Positions 8,987 through 17,143 of a DNA stretch of 57,396 nucleotides are shown piece after piece. Source of the DNA: an uncultured Prevotella sp. (GTDB taxonomy: Bacteria > Bacteroidota > Bacteroidia > Bacteroidales > Bacteroidaceae); assembly GCA_944320235.1 (NCBI GenBank), contig CALUGQ010000014.1, positions 1 through 57,396 on the forward strand, written 5' to 3'. The notes under the pieces were generated by a model. That model made no database searches. It saw only the letters and a list, made by a program, of their open reading frames with translations, and was not told the origin of the DNA. How positions within the stretch are numbered: position 1 is the stretch's first letter; each line of letters begins with the position of its first letter. Made by a program: the position numbers and the translations under genes.

Positions 8987-9601
8987 ATGAGAGTACTGCT
9001 TATCAACGGGAGCCCGCACAAGAGCGGCAACACAAGCATCGCACTGGCCGAAGTGGCCGGGCAATTAGAGAAAAACGGCATTGACACCGACACGGTGTGG
9101 ATAGGCACGAAGGCCGTGCAGGGCTGCATAGCCTGCGGACGGTGCGCCGAACTGGGCCACTGCACGTTCGCCGACGAGCTTTACAACGACGTGACGGCGA
9201 GGCTGCGCGAGGCCGACGCCATCGTGGTAGGGTCGCCCGTGTACTACGGCGGGCCGGCCGGCTCGCTCTGCTCGCTGCTCGACCGCCTGTTCTACTCGGC
9301 CCTGCCGCTGCTGGCCAACAAGCCCGCAGCCGCCGTGGTGGTGTGCCGCAGGGGCGGGGCCACGGCCGCCTTCAACCGCCTCAACATGTATTTCATGATG
9401 AGCAACATGCCCGTTGTCACCTCGCAATACTGGAACATGGTGTACGGCAGGGCGCAGGGCGAAGCCGCACAGGATGCCGAAGGGCTGCAGACCATGCGCA
9501 CGCTGGCCGACAACATGGCGCGGATGCTCCTCGACATGAAAGACGGCAAGCGCAACGCCCCGGTGCGCGAGCAGCGCATATCAACAAGTTTCATAAGGTG
9601 A
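8987..9601 (+). CDS. Flavodoxin-fold NAD(P)H-dependent FMN oxidoreductase
   Basis: 204 residues starting MRVLLINGSPHKSGNTS, the FMN-phosphate-binding loop of the NADPH-dependent FMN reductase / iron-sulfur flavoprotein superfamily. GCIACGRCAELGHC near 44-57 has four cysteines, a spacing seen in iron-sulfur flavoprotein relatives, though a bound cluster is not proven. VGSPVYYGGPAGSLCSLLDR near 78-98 is the second flavin-contacting segment. It likely reduces quinones, flavins or other electron acceptors in the cytoplasm; the substrate is unknown. It follows the RNA methyltransferase by 33 bases and probably shares its transcript. Confidence 0.85.
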   Translation: MRVLLINGSPHKSGNTSIALAEVAGQLEKNGIDTDTVWIGTKAVQGCIACGRCAELGHCTFADELYNDVTARLREADAIVVGSPVYYGGPAGSLCSLLDRLFYSALPLLANKPAAAVVVCRRGGATAAFNRLNMYFMMSNMPVVTSQYWNMVYGRAQGEAAQDAEGLQTMRTLADNMARMLLDMKDGKRNAPVREQRISTSFIR

Positions 9602-9637
9602 AACCTGCCGCAAGGCAACCCAAAGACCGAACAAGGA

Positions 9638-10048
9638 ATGCTGAAACGCGACTATATCATGCGCCTCATACGCGAGTTTGCCGAGGCACTGGAGCTGCTC
9701 CTGAAGAAAGACGTGAGCCGGCAGCGCGAGGAGATAAGCCGTATGTACGACCAATACGTAGGCCCGGCGGCCTTCTACCGCACCGCCCCGATGGGCGATG
9801 TGATGGAGTCGTTCGCCCGCTTCGCCCCGGAGGAGAGGGCGCAGCGCATGGAGATGCTCGCCGAGCTGTACTACACGGAGTCGGGACTTACGCCCGGCCC
9901 CACCGGTTGTGAACTGCTTTCGCGCTCGCTCGCGCTCTTCGACTTCATCGACCGCCACGACCGCACGTTCAACATCGAGCGCAAGGCAAAGATTGCTGAC
10001 ATAAAGCAAAGGCTTGCCGGTGCCGGCTCCGGCATCGGCAAGCCTTGA
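9638..10048 (+). CDS. Conserved small protein of unknown function (DUF6483-like)
   Basis: 136 residues, no signal peptide or membrane segment, predicted helical and charged. The opening KRDYIMRLIREFAEALELLL resembles the DUF6483 family of small cytoplasmic proteins, a tentative recognition from memory. No catalytic motif is visible. The last codons (encoding LAGAGSGIGKP) lie inside a strong hairpin at 10009-10046, so the C-terminal tail may be shaped by that element rather than by protein function. Third gene after the methyltransferase and flavoprotein. Confidence 0.7.
   Translation: MLKRDYIMRLIREFAEALELLLKKDVSRQREEISRMYDQYVGPAAFYRTAPMGDVMESFARFAPEERAQRMEMLAELYYTESGLTPGPTGCELLSRSLALFDFIDRHDRTFNIERKAKIADIKQRLAGAGSGIGKP
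10009..10046. terminator. Hairpin overlapping the stop codon of the 9638-10048 gene
   Basis: Arms 10009-10026 and 10029-10046 are complementary over 18 bases with one mismatch and an almost absent loop. There is no T-run. It ends the operon on the plus strand and faces the convergent hydrolase gene, so it may act as a bidirectional terminator. It shares GCTTGCCGGTGCCG with the hairpin at 31126-31190. Confidence 0.5.
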
Positions 10049-10085
10049 GCCTACGGCCAAGCCGCCACCGGCAGGCAGGCCGCAG

Positions 10086-11108
10086 TCAGCGTGCCGCGCC
10101 GCCGAATGCCTCGATGCGGCGGCGCAAGTTGGCCTGCAGGTTGAGGAAGTAGAGGTTTATCTCCTGCACGTGGTAGTTGCCCTTGGGGAAGATACGGGCG
10201 ATGGAGGGGATGAAATAGTCATCGTCACGCAGCCCGTCGATAATCAGTGTGGCCGTAGGACGGTCTATGCGCGCCCCCACGGCGTGGCGCAGCGTGTCGG
10301 CACGGCCCTCGGAGTCGAAGAACACCGAGCCGAGATTGGCCGACCGAGGCGCGTAGGTGGTGTCGGTGCGCCAGTTGAGCGGGTTTATGCAAAGGGCGTT
10401 GCCAGCGAACAATGGCGACTCCGCACCAACGTGCGACACGCTGTTATAGCAGATTACCACGCCTGTGTCGTCGGCCCCGGTGGCCGGTCGCAGCGCGGGA
10501 TAGGCCGAAAGCTCGGCCTCGCTGACGCTGAATCCGAACACATAGGCGGCCACCATGCGCTCCCGCTGGGCTGCCGTGAGCGTGTGCTTGAGCAGCTCCA
10601 CCACGGCCTTTGCCCCCTGGCTGTGGCCTGCGAGGATGAAGGGGCGGCCCGCGTTGCGGTGTTCCATGTAGTAGCTGAACGCGCTCACCACGTCGGCGTG
10701 CGCCAGGCTGTAGCGCCGCTCTATCTCGTCGGCAGGCTCAAACCACGAGTCCATGGTTATCTGGCGGTAATACGGCGCGAGGAAACGGCAGCTCTCGCCG
10801 AACAGGCGGCACGCCAACAGGTCGGAAGAGGCCACGGCGGCGCGCTGCGCGGAGTCAGCGACGTCCATGTAATGGCACGGCATGCCGCTGCCGTCAGTCC
10901 AATCCCACACGCAGGTTGGGGCTATGTAGAACACGTCTACGGCGCAGTCGGCACTGTCGCGCCCGCCCTCATACCACATACTCTTGTCCGAATAGTCGGG
11001 CGCTGCGGGCGCGAACGCCTCCTGCCCAGCCTCGCTCGACGAGCAGGCCGACGGCACAAACACAAGCAACAGCAATGCAAGCTGTTGCAAAAAAGCATTG
11101 TTCTTCAT
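10086..11108 (-). CDS. DUF3089-type alpha/beta-hydrolase lipoprotein
   Basis: 340 residues. A lipoprotein signal peptide ends at C22 (VPSAC), so the protein is lipid-anchored. The body has an alpha/beta-hydrolase fold with nucleophile elbow GHSQG at 161-165 (S163), preceded by FYIAPTCVWDW and YYRQITMDSW; these are features of DUF3089 hydrolases, whose substrates are unknown but presumed esters. The C-terminal ALCINPLNW and HVQEINLYFLNLQANLRRRI segments would supply the remaining catalytic histidine. Single gene, convergent with the 9638 gene; the 122-base gap on its upstream side shows no promoter box that I can identify with confidence. Confidence 0.82.
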   Translation of the reverse strand: MKNNAFLQQLALLLLVFVPSACSSSEAGQEAFAPAAPDYSDKSMWYEGGRDSADCAVDVFYIAPTCVWDWTDGSGMPCHYMDVADSAQRAAVASSDLLACRLFGESCRFLAPYYRQITMDSWFEPADEIERRYSLAHADVVSAFSYYMEHRNAGRPFILAGHSQGAKAVVELLKHTLTAAQRERMVAAYVFGFSVSEAELSAYPALRPATGADDTGVVICYNSVSHVGAESPLFAGNALCINPLNWRTDTTYAPRSANLGSVFFDSEGRADTLRHAVGARIDRPTATLIIDGLRDDDYFIPSIARIFPKGNYHVQEINLYFLNLQANLRRRIEAFGGAAR

Positions 11109-11230
11109 TCAAGTCAAATATTTTTTATGAGACAGCATGCAGGAGACTGGGGTACAGACAACGGCACCCCACTCCCCGACTCTCCCCGGTGGGAAGAGCG
11201 ATGGCACAGCCTTTCTTCACCACTCACTCT

Positions 11231-14200
11231 TCATTCTTCATTTTCAAAGTACTCCCCGCAGTCCTTTACATAGTCTATCAGCCGGGCAAAGACCTCGTTC
11301 TGGCGGAGCAGGCGGGCGTTTCCCACCATCACCAAGTGCTCCCTGGCGCGCGTCATCGCCACGTTCAGCTTGCGGTCGACAAGCTCGCCGCAGTCCTCAA
11401 TGGTGTTGGCAGCGAGGAAGTTTAGCTGATACCGGCGGCGCACGGTGAAGCCGTAGACAATCAGGTCGCGCTGGCTGCCTTGGTAACGCTCCACGGTGTC
11501 GATGGTTATCTGGGCGAGGGCGGCTATCCCCGAGCGGGCAATGGCCTCGCGGACGGCGGCAATCTGGTTGCGGTAAGGCACGATGACACCGACTGTGCGG
11601 GCCGGGTCGAAGCTGCCGGGCGAAAGCCGGTAGGCCGCCGAGACAACCGCTGCGATGGCCCGTGCCTCGGCAGTGTTCACCTTGTCGGGTGCATTGCCTG
11701 GAGCCGGGGGCACGTCGATGAACGCCACGCGGCAGCTTCCCAGCAAGCGTTCTGCGGCATCTGCCCCCGGCTTGGGGGCAGCGAGGGGTCGCTCCTGGTG
11801 GGCCAGCGGCACGGGGCGCAGGCGGCCAGAGTAGAAGGCGAGGCTCGGGAAAGCGGCTATGTCGGCGTGCATACGGCCCTGGCGGGTGAGCATATAGACC
11901 ACGGAGGGGTCGACGCGGTACGTGCGAAGCAGCCTTTCGAAGAGCGAGTCGCGGCAGTCGGCAAGGCCGATGGCCTGCAGCTGCGGGTCGCTGACGCGCG
12001 ACTCGTCGGCCGTCTGCTGCACCACGGCGGGCAACTGCTTGTGGTCGCCGATGAGCACGAAGCGCCCTATCGACTCCACTCCGCCCACAGCGGCGCCGAG
12101 CAAGCCTACGATGTGGGGCTCAAGTATCTGCGAAGCCTCGTCGACGATGGCCAGCGAGAACCGCTTCAGGCCCAGTAGCGCGGGGTTGGAGTTGAGGGCC
12201 GACGTGGTGGCACAGACCACGCGGCTGTCGGCAATGAGCCGCCTTACGTCATCGACACGGGCGCACGAGGCCACTTTCTCCTCCAACAGGCTCTCGCGGA
12301 AAGGCTCGGCGCAGGCCAGGCGCGAGCCGAGCCTGAGAAAGCCGATGCCGCTCTCGGCGAGCTTGGAGCACATCTCGTCGACGGCGCGGTTGGTGTATGC
12401 CATGAGCAGCACGGCGGACTCCGGCCCCAGAAGCTCTTCGCGCAGGATGTTGAGCATGGCAAACGAGGTCTTGCCCGTGCCGGGCGGGCCGATGACGAGG
12501 AAGAAGTCGCGGGCCTGCATGGCGGGGAGCACAAGCTGGTTGAACGCTCCGTAGTCGCCGCGCAGGGCAATCCCGGCGTCGGCCTCGGGCCTGCGCTGGC
12601 CGAGGAGCAGGTCGCGCCGCCGCGCAGGGGCGGAGAGGAAGGAGTGCATGGCGCGGTAGAGCGAGGTGAACGACGACTCGAAGAGGTCGTGCTCCACGGC
12701 CCAGGCGTAGCCCGGCGGGCGGCGGAACACACGGCTGTCGGTCTGCGGGTTGCGCAGGCTGAGCACGAGGCTGGCCGTGGTTATGCACTCTATCGTGGCG
12801 CGCAACACCATGGTGCGGCGCACGTCGGGTTCGCGCCCGAGGCGGTATGAGTAAAGCACTACGATGTCGCCCGGGCGGAAGTTGGCAGCCTCGGCAGCCG
12901 AGCCGTCGCCAAAGGCGAGCGTTACGCGCTCCACACCTCGGCCTGCCGGCCCGTCGGCATCAAGGCTCTCCACCTGCAGCTGGCAGTAGATGTTGCCGGC
13001 CTGGAGCTTCTCCTGCAGCGTGTCGTGCCACTTTGCGGCGAAGCCCGAGTTCTCTTTCGTCATGTTGCCCAGCTTGGCCAGCAGGTGCTCGCGCTCCAGG
13101 AAGGTCATGAAGCGGAAGTAATACGCCCGGCAGAGCGGCGTGGCCAAGCGCACGGGGCGGAGCAAAGCCTCTATCTGCGGGCGCTCGTACTGCTCCCAGA
13201 GGCGGCCCGACGTGCGGTTCACGTTGAGCCTGTCAGGCGTCAGCTTCTCCAATATGCTTATGCCTCCGCGGGCATACCACAGCTCGCACCACACAATCTG
13301 GTTGCGCAGCATGAGCGCGCGGCGCAGCAGCTCGGGTGCCGGGCCTACCTTGACGAGACTGTTAGGATAGCGGGAATAGAGCAGGAAGGCGCGAATGTCG
13401 GCGTTGGTGAGACCGTGGCCGTAGCGCAGCTGGGCCATGTAGAGCAGCAGCTGCACGTAGTGCTTCTCCTGCTGGCGCGGCGTGTCCGGGTCGGGCCCGG
13501 GCGGGAAGGCTCCCTTGCCGGCCTTCTGCTCGATTAGTATGCAGCGGCCAGGGCGGCAGACGTCCATCTGGAGCAGGTCCATGCGCCCTTGCAGGCCGAG
13601 CGTCTCGCTGAAGAACGTGGGCTCGAGCACGGCCTCTGCGGGGCAGAAATCGCTCACCTCGGCAGGCAAGACGGAACCCACGGCGCGGCGGATGTTGGCC
13701 AGCTGGGCCTGCGCCTCGGCGTGGAAAGAGCCGTCGATGCCGTCGGCGGCGGCAAGTGCGAGGGCGTTGCGGCGGAAAAAGCCGGCCACCGAGTCGGCAT
13801 AGCTGGCGTCAAGCCCGTGGACGGTCTCGTCGAGGAACTGGCCCGCGAGGTTGCCCAGCAACGTGTGCCGGGAGTGCGTGGCTGGCTTTATCTTGTTGAG
13901 CAGGTATGTGAAAGGCGACTCGCCGTAGGGCTGGAAGCAGGCCGCCACCGACGATATGTCGACAAGATAGTCGGGCTCGAAGATGACAAGCTCGGGCTTC
14001 ACGACGCCCGACTCCATGCGCGGACGAACCAGGTTGAGCTGGCTTCCGCGCGAGAGCAGGCCGCAAACGCCTGCCCAAGGGCCTGAGCAGTCGACGAGCA
14101 GCGTGGCCCCGCGCTCGGAGGTGGCGGTGACCATGGTGCCGTCGACCGACGCGACGGCCACGCGCACACAATCGCCCAGCACATCGCCGCCCCCCACGCT

Positions 14201-14596
14201 GAGGTCGCGCCGGGGCAGGCGCGAAGCCAGGGACGGCGGGACGGCGGCCCCGCCATAGACGGCAGCGATGAAGAGGCACACGCTCTTGAGGTCGTGGGGG
14301 AAGTGGAGGCGCAGCTCATCGCCGCCGCACTCGGCGTAGCGGCGCAGCCTCGCGCGCGCGTCGTTGACGCGGCTGGCCAGCGCAGGCTCCACGCGGTGCT
14401 CCTTCAGAAGGTAGTCTACCTTTGCGAACATCCCTGCGAAGGCGAGGCTGCTGTGGAGCAGACGCTGGTCTACGGCGCGGCGCAACACTGCCCCGAGCGC
14501 AGCATATGCCCGGCAGGGGTCGGCACCGGCAGCATCGGCCACGGCCAGAAGCTCGTCATAGAAATCGGCAGGTGTATACTCGATTTGTATTGCCAT
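11231..14596 (-). CDS. Dna2-like protein: PD-(D/E)XK nuclease joined to SF1 helicase
   Basis: 1121 residues, cytoplasmic. The N-terminal half carries a PD-(D/E)XK (RecB/Dna2-type) nuclease core: GRMDLL near 338-343 and ILIEQKAGKG near 353-362 give the D...ExK pattern. The C-terminal half is a UPF1/DNA2-like superfamily 1 helicase: Walker A GPPGTGKTS near 701, a second motif near AYTNRAVDEMC, Walker B IVDEASQ near 817, motif III GDHKQLPAVVQQ, motif V VERYQGSQRDLIV and motif VI LNVAMTRAREHLVMVG. Such fusions process DNA ends, flaps or stalled forks and also occur in some phage-defence systems. No partner defence gene lies beside it, so repair or recombination is as likely. Its promoter box is 281 bases upstream and the leader would contain array C. 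Confidence 0.88.
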   Translation of the reverse strand: MAIQIEYTPADFYDELLAVADAAGADPCRAYAALGAVLRRAVDQRLLHSSLAFAGMFAKVDYLLKEHRVEPALASRVNDARARLRRYAECGGDELRLHFPHDLKSVCLFIAAVYGGAAVPPSLASRLPRRDLSVGGGDVLGDCVRVAVASVDGTMVTATSERGATLLVDCSGPWAGVCGLLSRGSQLNLVRPRMESGVVKPELVIFEPDYLVDISSVAACFQPYGESPFTYLLNKIKPATHSRHTLLGNLAGQFLDETVHGLDASYADSVAGFFRRNALALAAADGIDGSFHAEAQAQLANIRRAVGSVLPAEVSDFCPAEAVLEPTFFSETLGLQGRMDLLQMDVCRPGRCILIEQKAGKGAFPPGPDPDTPRQQEKHYVQLLLYMAQLRYGHGLTNADIRAFLLYSRYPNSLVKVGPAPELLRRALMLRNQIVWCELWYARGGISILEKLTPDRLNVNRTSGRLWEQYERPQIEALLRPVRLATPLCRAYYFRFMTFLEREHLLAKLGNMTKENSGFAAKWHDTLQEKLQAGNIYCQLQVESLDADGPAGRGVERVTLAFGDGSAAEAANFRPGDIVVLYSYRLGREPDVRRTMVLRATIECITTASLVLSLRNPQTDSRVFRRPPGYAWAVEHDLFESSFTSLYRAMHSFLSAPARRRDLLLGQRRPEADAGIALRGDYGAFNQLVLPAMQARDFFLVIGPPGTGKTSFAMLNILREELLGPESAVLLMAYTNRAVDEMCSKLAESGIGFLRLGSRLACAEPFRESLLEEKVASCARVDDVRRLIADSRVVCATTSALNSNPALLGLKRFSLAIVDEASQILEPHIVGLLGAAVGGVESIGRFVLIGDHKQLPAVVQQTADESRVSDPQLQAIGLADCRDSLFERLLRTYRVDPSVVYMLTRQGRMHADIAAFPSLAFYSGRLRPVPLAHQERPLAAPKPGADAAERLLGSCRVAFIDVPPAPGNAPDKVNTAEARAIAAVVSAAYRLSPGSFDPARTVGVIVPYRNQIAAVREAIARSGIAALAQITIDTVERYQGSQRDLIVYGFTVRRRYQLNFLAANTIEDCGELVDRKLNVAMTRAREHLVMVGNARLLRQNEVFARLIDYVKDCGEYFENEE

Positions 14597-14713
14597 ATAA
14601 TGTGTTTTCTAAAGGAAACGCGCCACAACAGCCCGTGGCAGGGTGGCAGCGAAGCACCCCTTGAAGCAGCCTGCCGTCAAATGCGTAACTACCTGAGCCA
14701 CAGCGTGTTGGCA

Positions 14714-14801
14714 AGACGGGCAGTTTTGCTGTGCCAAACGGCCTGTTCGGGATGGCCAAACGGCCTGTCCGGGGCTGCAGAACGGGCCGTTTTGCCCGGC
14801 G
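14714..14801. repeat. 22-bp-period repeat array C (4 units)
   Basis: Units start at 14714, 14736, 14758 and 14780 with cores AGACGGGCAG, AAACGGCCTG, AAACGGCCTG and GAACGGGCCG, in exact 22-base phase. It lies between the helicase start and its probable promoter at 14877-14885, so it may be transcribed as leader. It fills the middle of the 354-base gap 14597-14950. Confidence 0.8.
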
Positions 14802-14876
14802 GGCAAGCTGCCCTGCCCGGCCACCCGCCCCGCAGCAGGCTGCAGCCACGCCCAAGGGGCCGCCCGGGCCGCAGAT

Positions 14877-14885
14877 GCAAAGGTA
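14877..14885 (-). promoter_or_regulatory. -7 box, probable promoter of the nuclease-helicase gene
   Basis: Minus strand TACCTTTGC, immediately after the terminator of the upstream lpxA-like gene. The predicted leader to the ATG at 14596 is about 270 bases and includes array C. Confidence 0.5.
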
Positions 14886-14886
14886 C

Positions 14887-14918
14887 AAAAAAAGGCCTGC
14901 CCCGCAATGGGACAGGCC
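14887..14918 (-). terminator. Intrinsic terminator of the efflux/lpxA-like operon
   Basis: On the minus strand GGCCTGTCCC, loop, GGGGCAGGCC (10-bp stem with one G-U pair) is followed by seven T. It lies 32 bases after the stop codon at 14951. Confidence 0.85.
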
Positions 14919-14950
14919 GATGTAAATTGCCTGCAAAGGCACGCGACACC

Positions 14951-15733
14951 TCAAATCTTGGTGATGATGCCGAGCTTCGTGCCTTCTATGAAGCTGGTTA
15001 TCATGCGGATGGCCTCGCCGTCGGGCACCTGCTCCTTTATCTGGAGCACGGCGTCGAACACCGAAGTCTGCCCGTGGAACACCAGGCGGTAGGCGTTTGC
15101 TATGTGCTTCTGCGTCTTCTCGTCAATCTCGTAGGTGGTCATCATCACGGAGTTGATGCCGTCGTACTTGATGGGCGAGCCACCGGCGATGATGAACGGC
15201 GGGATGTCCTTCGAGAAGGTGCAGCCCGAACGTATCATCGAGCATGAGCCTACGCGGGTGCGGGCGTTGGCAATCACGCTGGTGGAGAAGATGACGGCAT
15301 CGCCAATCTCGCAGTCGCCGGCAATCTTCGTGCCGTAGCCGAAGACGCAGCGGTGGCCCACCTTGGTGTCGTGGGATATGTGCGCGCCCTCCATGAAGAA
15401 GTTGCTGTTGCCGATGACGGTCTTGCCGTCGGAGTGGGTGGCGCGGTTGATGACCACGTTCTCGCGGAAGGTGTTGCGGTCGCCTATGATAAGCTCTGAC
15501 GGCTCTCCCTTGAACTCGAAGTCCTGCGGCAGGGCGGCGAGCACCGCTCCTTGGAACACGGTGTTGTTGTTACCCATGCGCGTGCCGTTGAGTATGCTCA
15601 CGTAGGGGTAGATGGTGCAGTTGTCACCTATCACCACGTCGCCCTCGATGTAAGCGAATGGATATATCTTGCAGTTGTTGCCGATTTTCGCTCTCGGATC
15701 TATCTCTGCCTTTGGGCTTATTTCACTTGCCAT
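14951..15733 (-). CDS. LpxA-like left-handed beta-helix acyltransferase
   Basis: 260 residues: hexapeptide repeats from residue 5 to about 185 (left-handed beta-helix), then a helical tail of LpxA type. LpxA transfers a 3-hydroxyacyl group from ACP to UDP-GlcNAc, the first step of lipid A synthesis. The catalytic-type histidine is H121 in EGAHISHDTKVGH, and FRENVVINRAT and FSKDIPPFIIAGGSP fit the family. However, the HQF segment usual in LpxA is replaced by NAR (156-158), so this may be a divergent paralogue with another substrate. It follows the efflux channel gene by 23 bases and precedes a terminator, so it is probably the last gene of the RND operon and is not near lpxC or fabZ. Confidence 0.8.
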   Translation of the reverse strand: MASEISPKAEIDPRAKIGNNCKIYPFAYIEGDVVIGDNCTIYPYVSILNGTRMGNNNTVFQGAVLAALPQDFEFKGEPSELIIGDRNTFRENVVINRATHSDGKTVIGNSNFFMEGAHISHDTKVGHRCVFGYGTKIAGDCEIGDAVIFSTSVIANARTRVGSCSMIRSGCTFSKDIPPFIIAGGSPIKYDGINSVMMTTYEIDEKTQKHIANAYRLVFHGQTSVFDAVLQIKEQVPDGEAIRMITSFIEGTKLGIITKI

Positions 15734-15756
15734 AATCGTTAGCTTTTATAAAGTTA

Positions 15757-17142
15757 TTAATTGACGCCTCCGCCCAGAGCCTGGTAGAGGTTGACCACGG
15801 CCTGCATCTTGTAGAAGTCATCGGCCACCTTGGTGAGCTCAGCGTTGAGCAGGCTGGTCTGGGCAGTGATTACCTCAAGGTAGTTGCTGTTGCTCGATGC
15901 GAACAGCTCCTTGGTGTCCTCGACGGTCTTGCGCAGGGCAGCCACCTGCTTCTCTTCGAGGCGGCTCTTCTCGTCGCTCGTGTTGTAGAGCACGAGGGCG
16001 TTGCTCACCTCGTTGCCGGCCTGCAGCACTGCGTTCTGCCAAGTGTTGTAGGCCTGCTCCTGCTCAGCCTTGGCCACCTTGAGCCCGGCTATGAGCTGCC
16101 CGTTCATGAAGATGGGCTGCACGAGGCTTCCCACTGCCGAGAGCAGCCACTTGCCGGGATTGACGATGCCAGCGCCCGAGTTGTTGGTGAACGCGCCCGA
16201 GCCGCTGATGGTTATGTTCGGGTAGAACTTGGAGCGGGCCGTCTGCGTGTTGTAGAAGCACTGGGCGAGCGTCATCTCGGCATAGTGCACGTCGGGGCGG
16301 TTGTTGAGCATGTTGAGAGCTATGCCCGTGCTGAACTCCGACGGCAGGCTCTGGTCTTCCAGCCGTCCGCGCTTTATGGCCTGTGCCGACTGGCCGAGCA
16401 TGAGCGAGAGCGAGTTCTCGGTCTCGCGGATCTGGCGCTTGAGGTCGGCGGCCTGGGCGAGCACCGAATAGTAGTTGGCCTCGGCGCTCTGCACGCTTGT
16501 TGAGCGGTAGCCCACGCGCAGCTCCTTCAAGCCTTTCATCATGTCCCAAGTCTCCTTGGTTATGCCGGCCATCTCGTTGACCAGCTCCAGCTGGCGGTCG
16601 AGCATCAGCAGCGTGTAGTACATGTTGGCGATGTTTGAGATGACCTGGGTCTTGACCACGAGCTGGTAGTCCTTTGTGGCCAGCAGGGCGGTCTGCGCGC
16701 TGCGCTTCTGCGAGAGCAGGTTGCCGAAGAGGTCGAGGCTCCAGCTGGCCTGCACGGGCAGCGAGTAGGTCTTCGTCGTCTTGCTTCCGTCCCACGACGT
16801 GAGCGTACCTTGAGGCGAGAATGTGAACGACGGCACGAAAGCCAGCTTGGCCGCCGTGAGTTGCGCCTCAACCATCTTCACGTTGAGGGCGGCGTTGAGC
16901 AGGTCGACGTTGTTCTCCAGGCCCTGCTCGATGAGGGCCTGCAGCTGCGGGTCGGTGAACACCTCGCGCCAGGGCAGGTTGCCGAAGCTGGTGGTGTCGC
17001 TGACGGCCAGTGTGTCAGTGACGGAGGCCGTGTCGCGCACAAGCCCCGCCGTGTTGACATCCGGACGCTCATATTTGTTGTAGAGTCCGCAGCTGCCCAA
17101 GAGCAGCGTCGCGGACATTATTGTCAATAGCTTCTTCATCAT
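15757..17142 (-). CDS. RND efflux outer-membrane channel lipoprotein (OprM/TolC family)
   Basis: 461 residues from the ATG at 17142, two bases after the pump gene's stop; in-frame ATGs at 17154 and further upstream lie inside the pump gene. The signal peptide ends in a lipobox (LLLGSC, C18). Two outer-membrane-efflux-protein repeats are visible: LIEQGLENNVDLLNAALNV opens the first and PDVHYAEMTLAQCFYNTQTA the second. Trimers form the outer-membrane exit duct of a tripartite pump. Adaptor and pump genes precede it, so the complex is complete. The C-terminal LYQALGGGVN is the usual end of NodT-family channels. Confidence 0.92.
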   Translation of the reverse strand: MMKKLLTIMSATLLLGSCGLYNKYERPDVNTAGLVRDTASVTDTLAVSDTTSFGNLPWREVFTDPQLQALIEQGLENNVDLLNAALNVKMVEAQLTAAKLAFVPSFTFSPQGTLTSWDGSKTTKTYSLPVQASWSLDLFGNLLSQKRSAQTALLATKDYQLVVKTQVISNIANMYYTLLMLDRQLELVNEMAGITKETWDMMKGLKELRVGYRSTSVQSAEANYYSVLAQAADLKRQIRETENSLSLMLGQSAQAIKRGRLEDQSLPSEFSTGIALNMLNNRPDVHYAEMTLAQCFYNTQTARSKFYPNITISGSGAFTNNSGAGIVNPGKWLLSAVGSLVQPIFMNGQLIAGLKVAKAEQEQAYNTWQNAVLQAGNEVSNALVLYNTSDEKSRLEEKQVAALRKTVEDTKELFASSNSNYLEVITAQTSLLNAELTKVADDFYKMQAVVNLYQALGGGVN

Positions 17143-17143
17143 T

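Noticed and set aside
8987-9601. Flavoprotein as a confirmed iron-sulfur protein
   Set aside because: Four cysteines are suggestive (CIACGRCAELGHC) but spacing alone does not prove a cluster, so only the flavodoxin fold is called.
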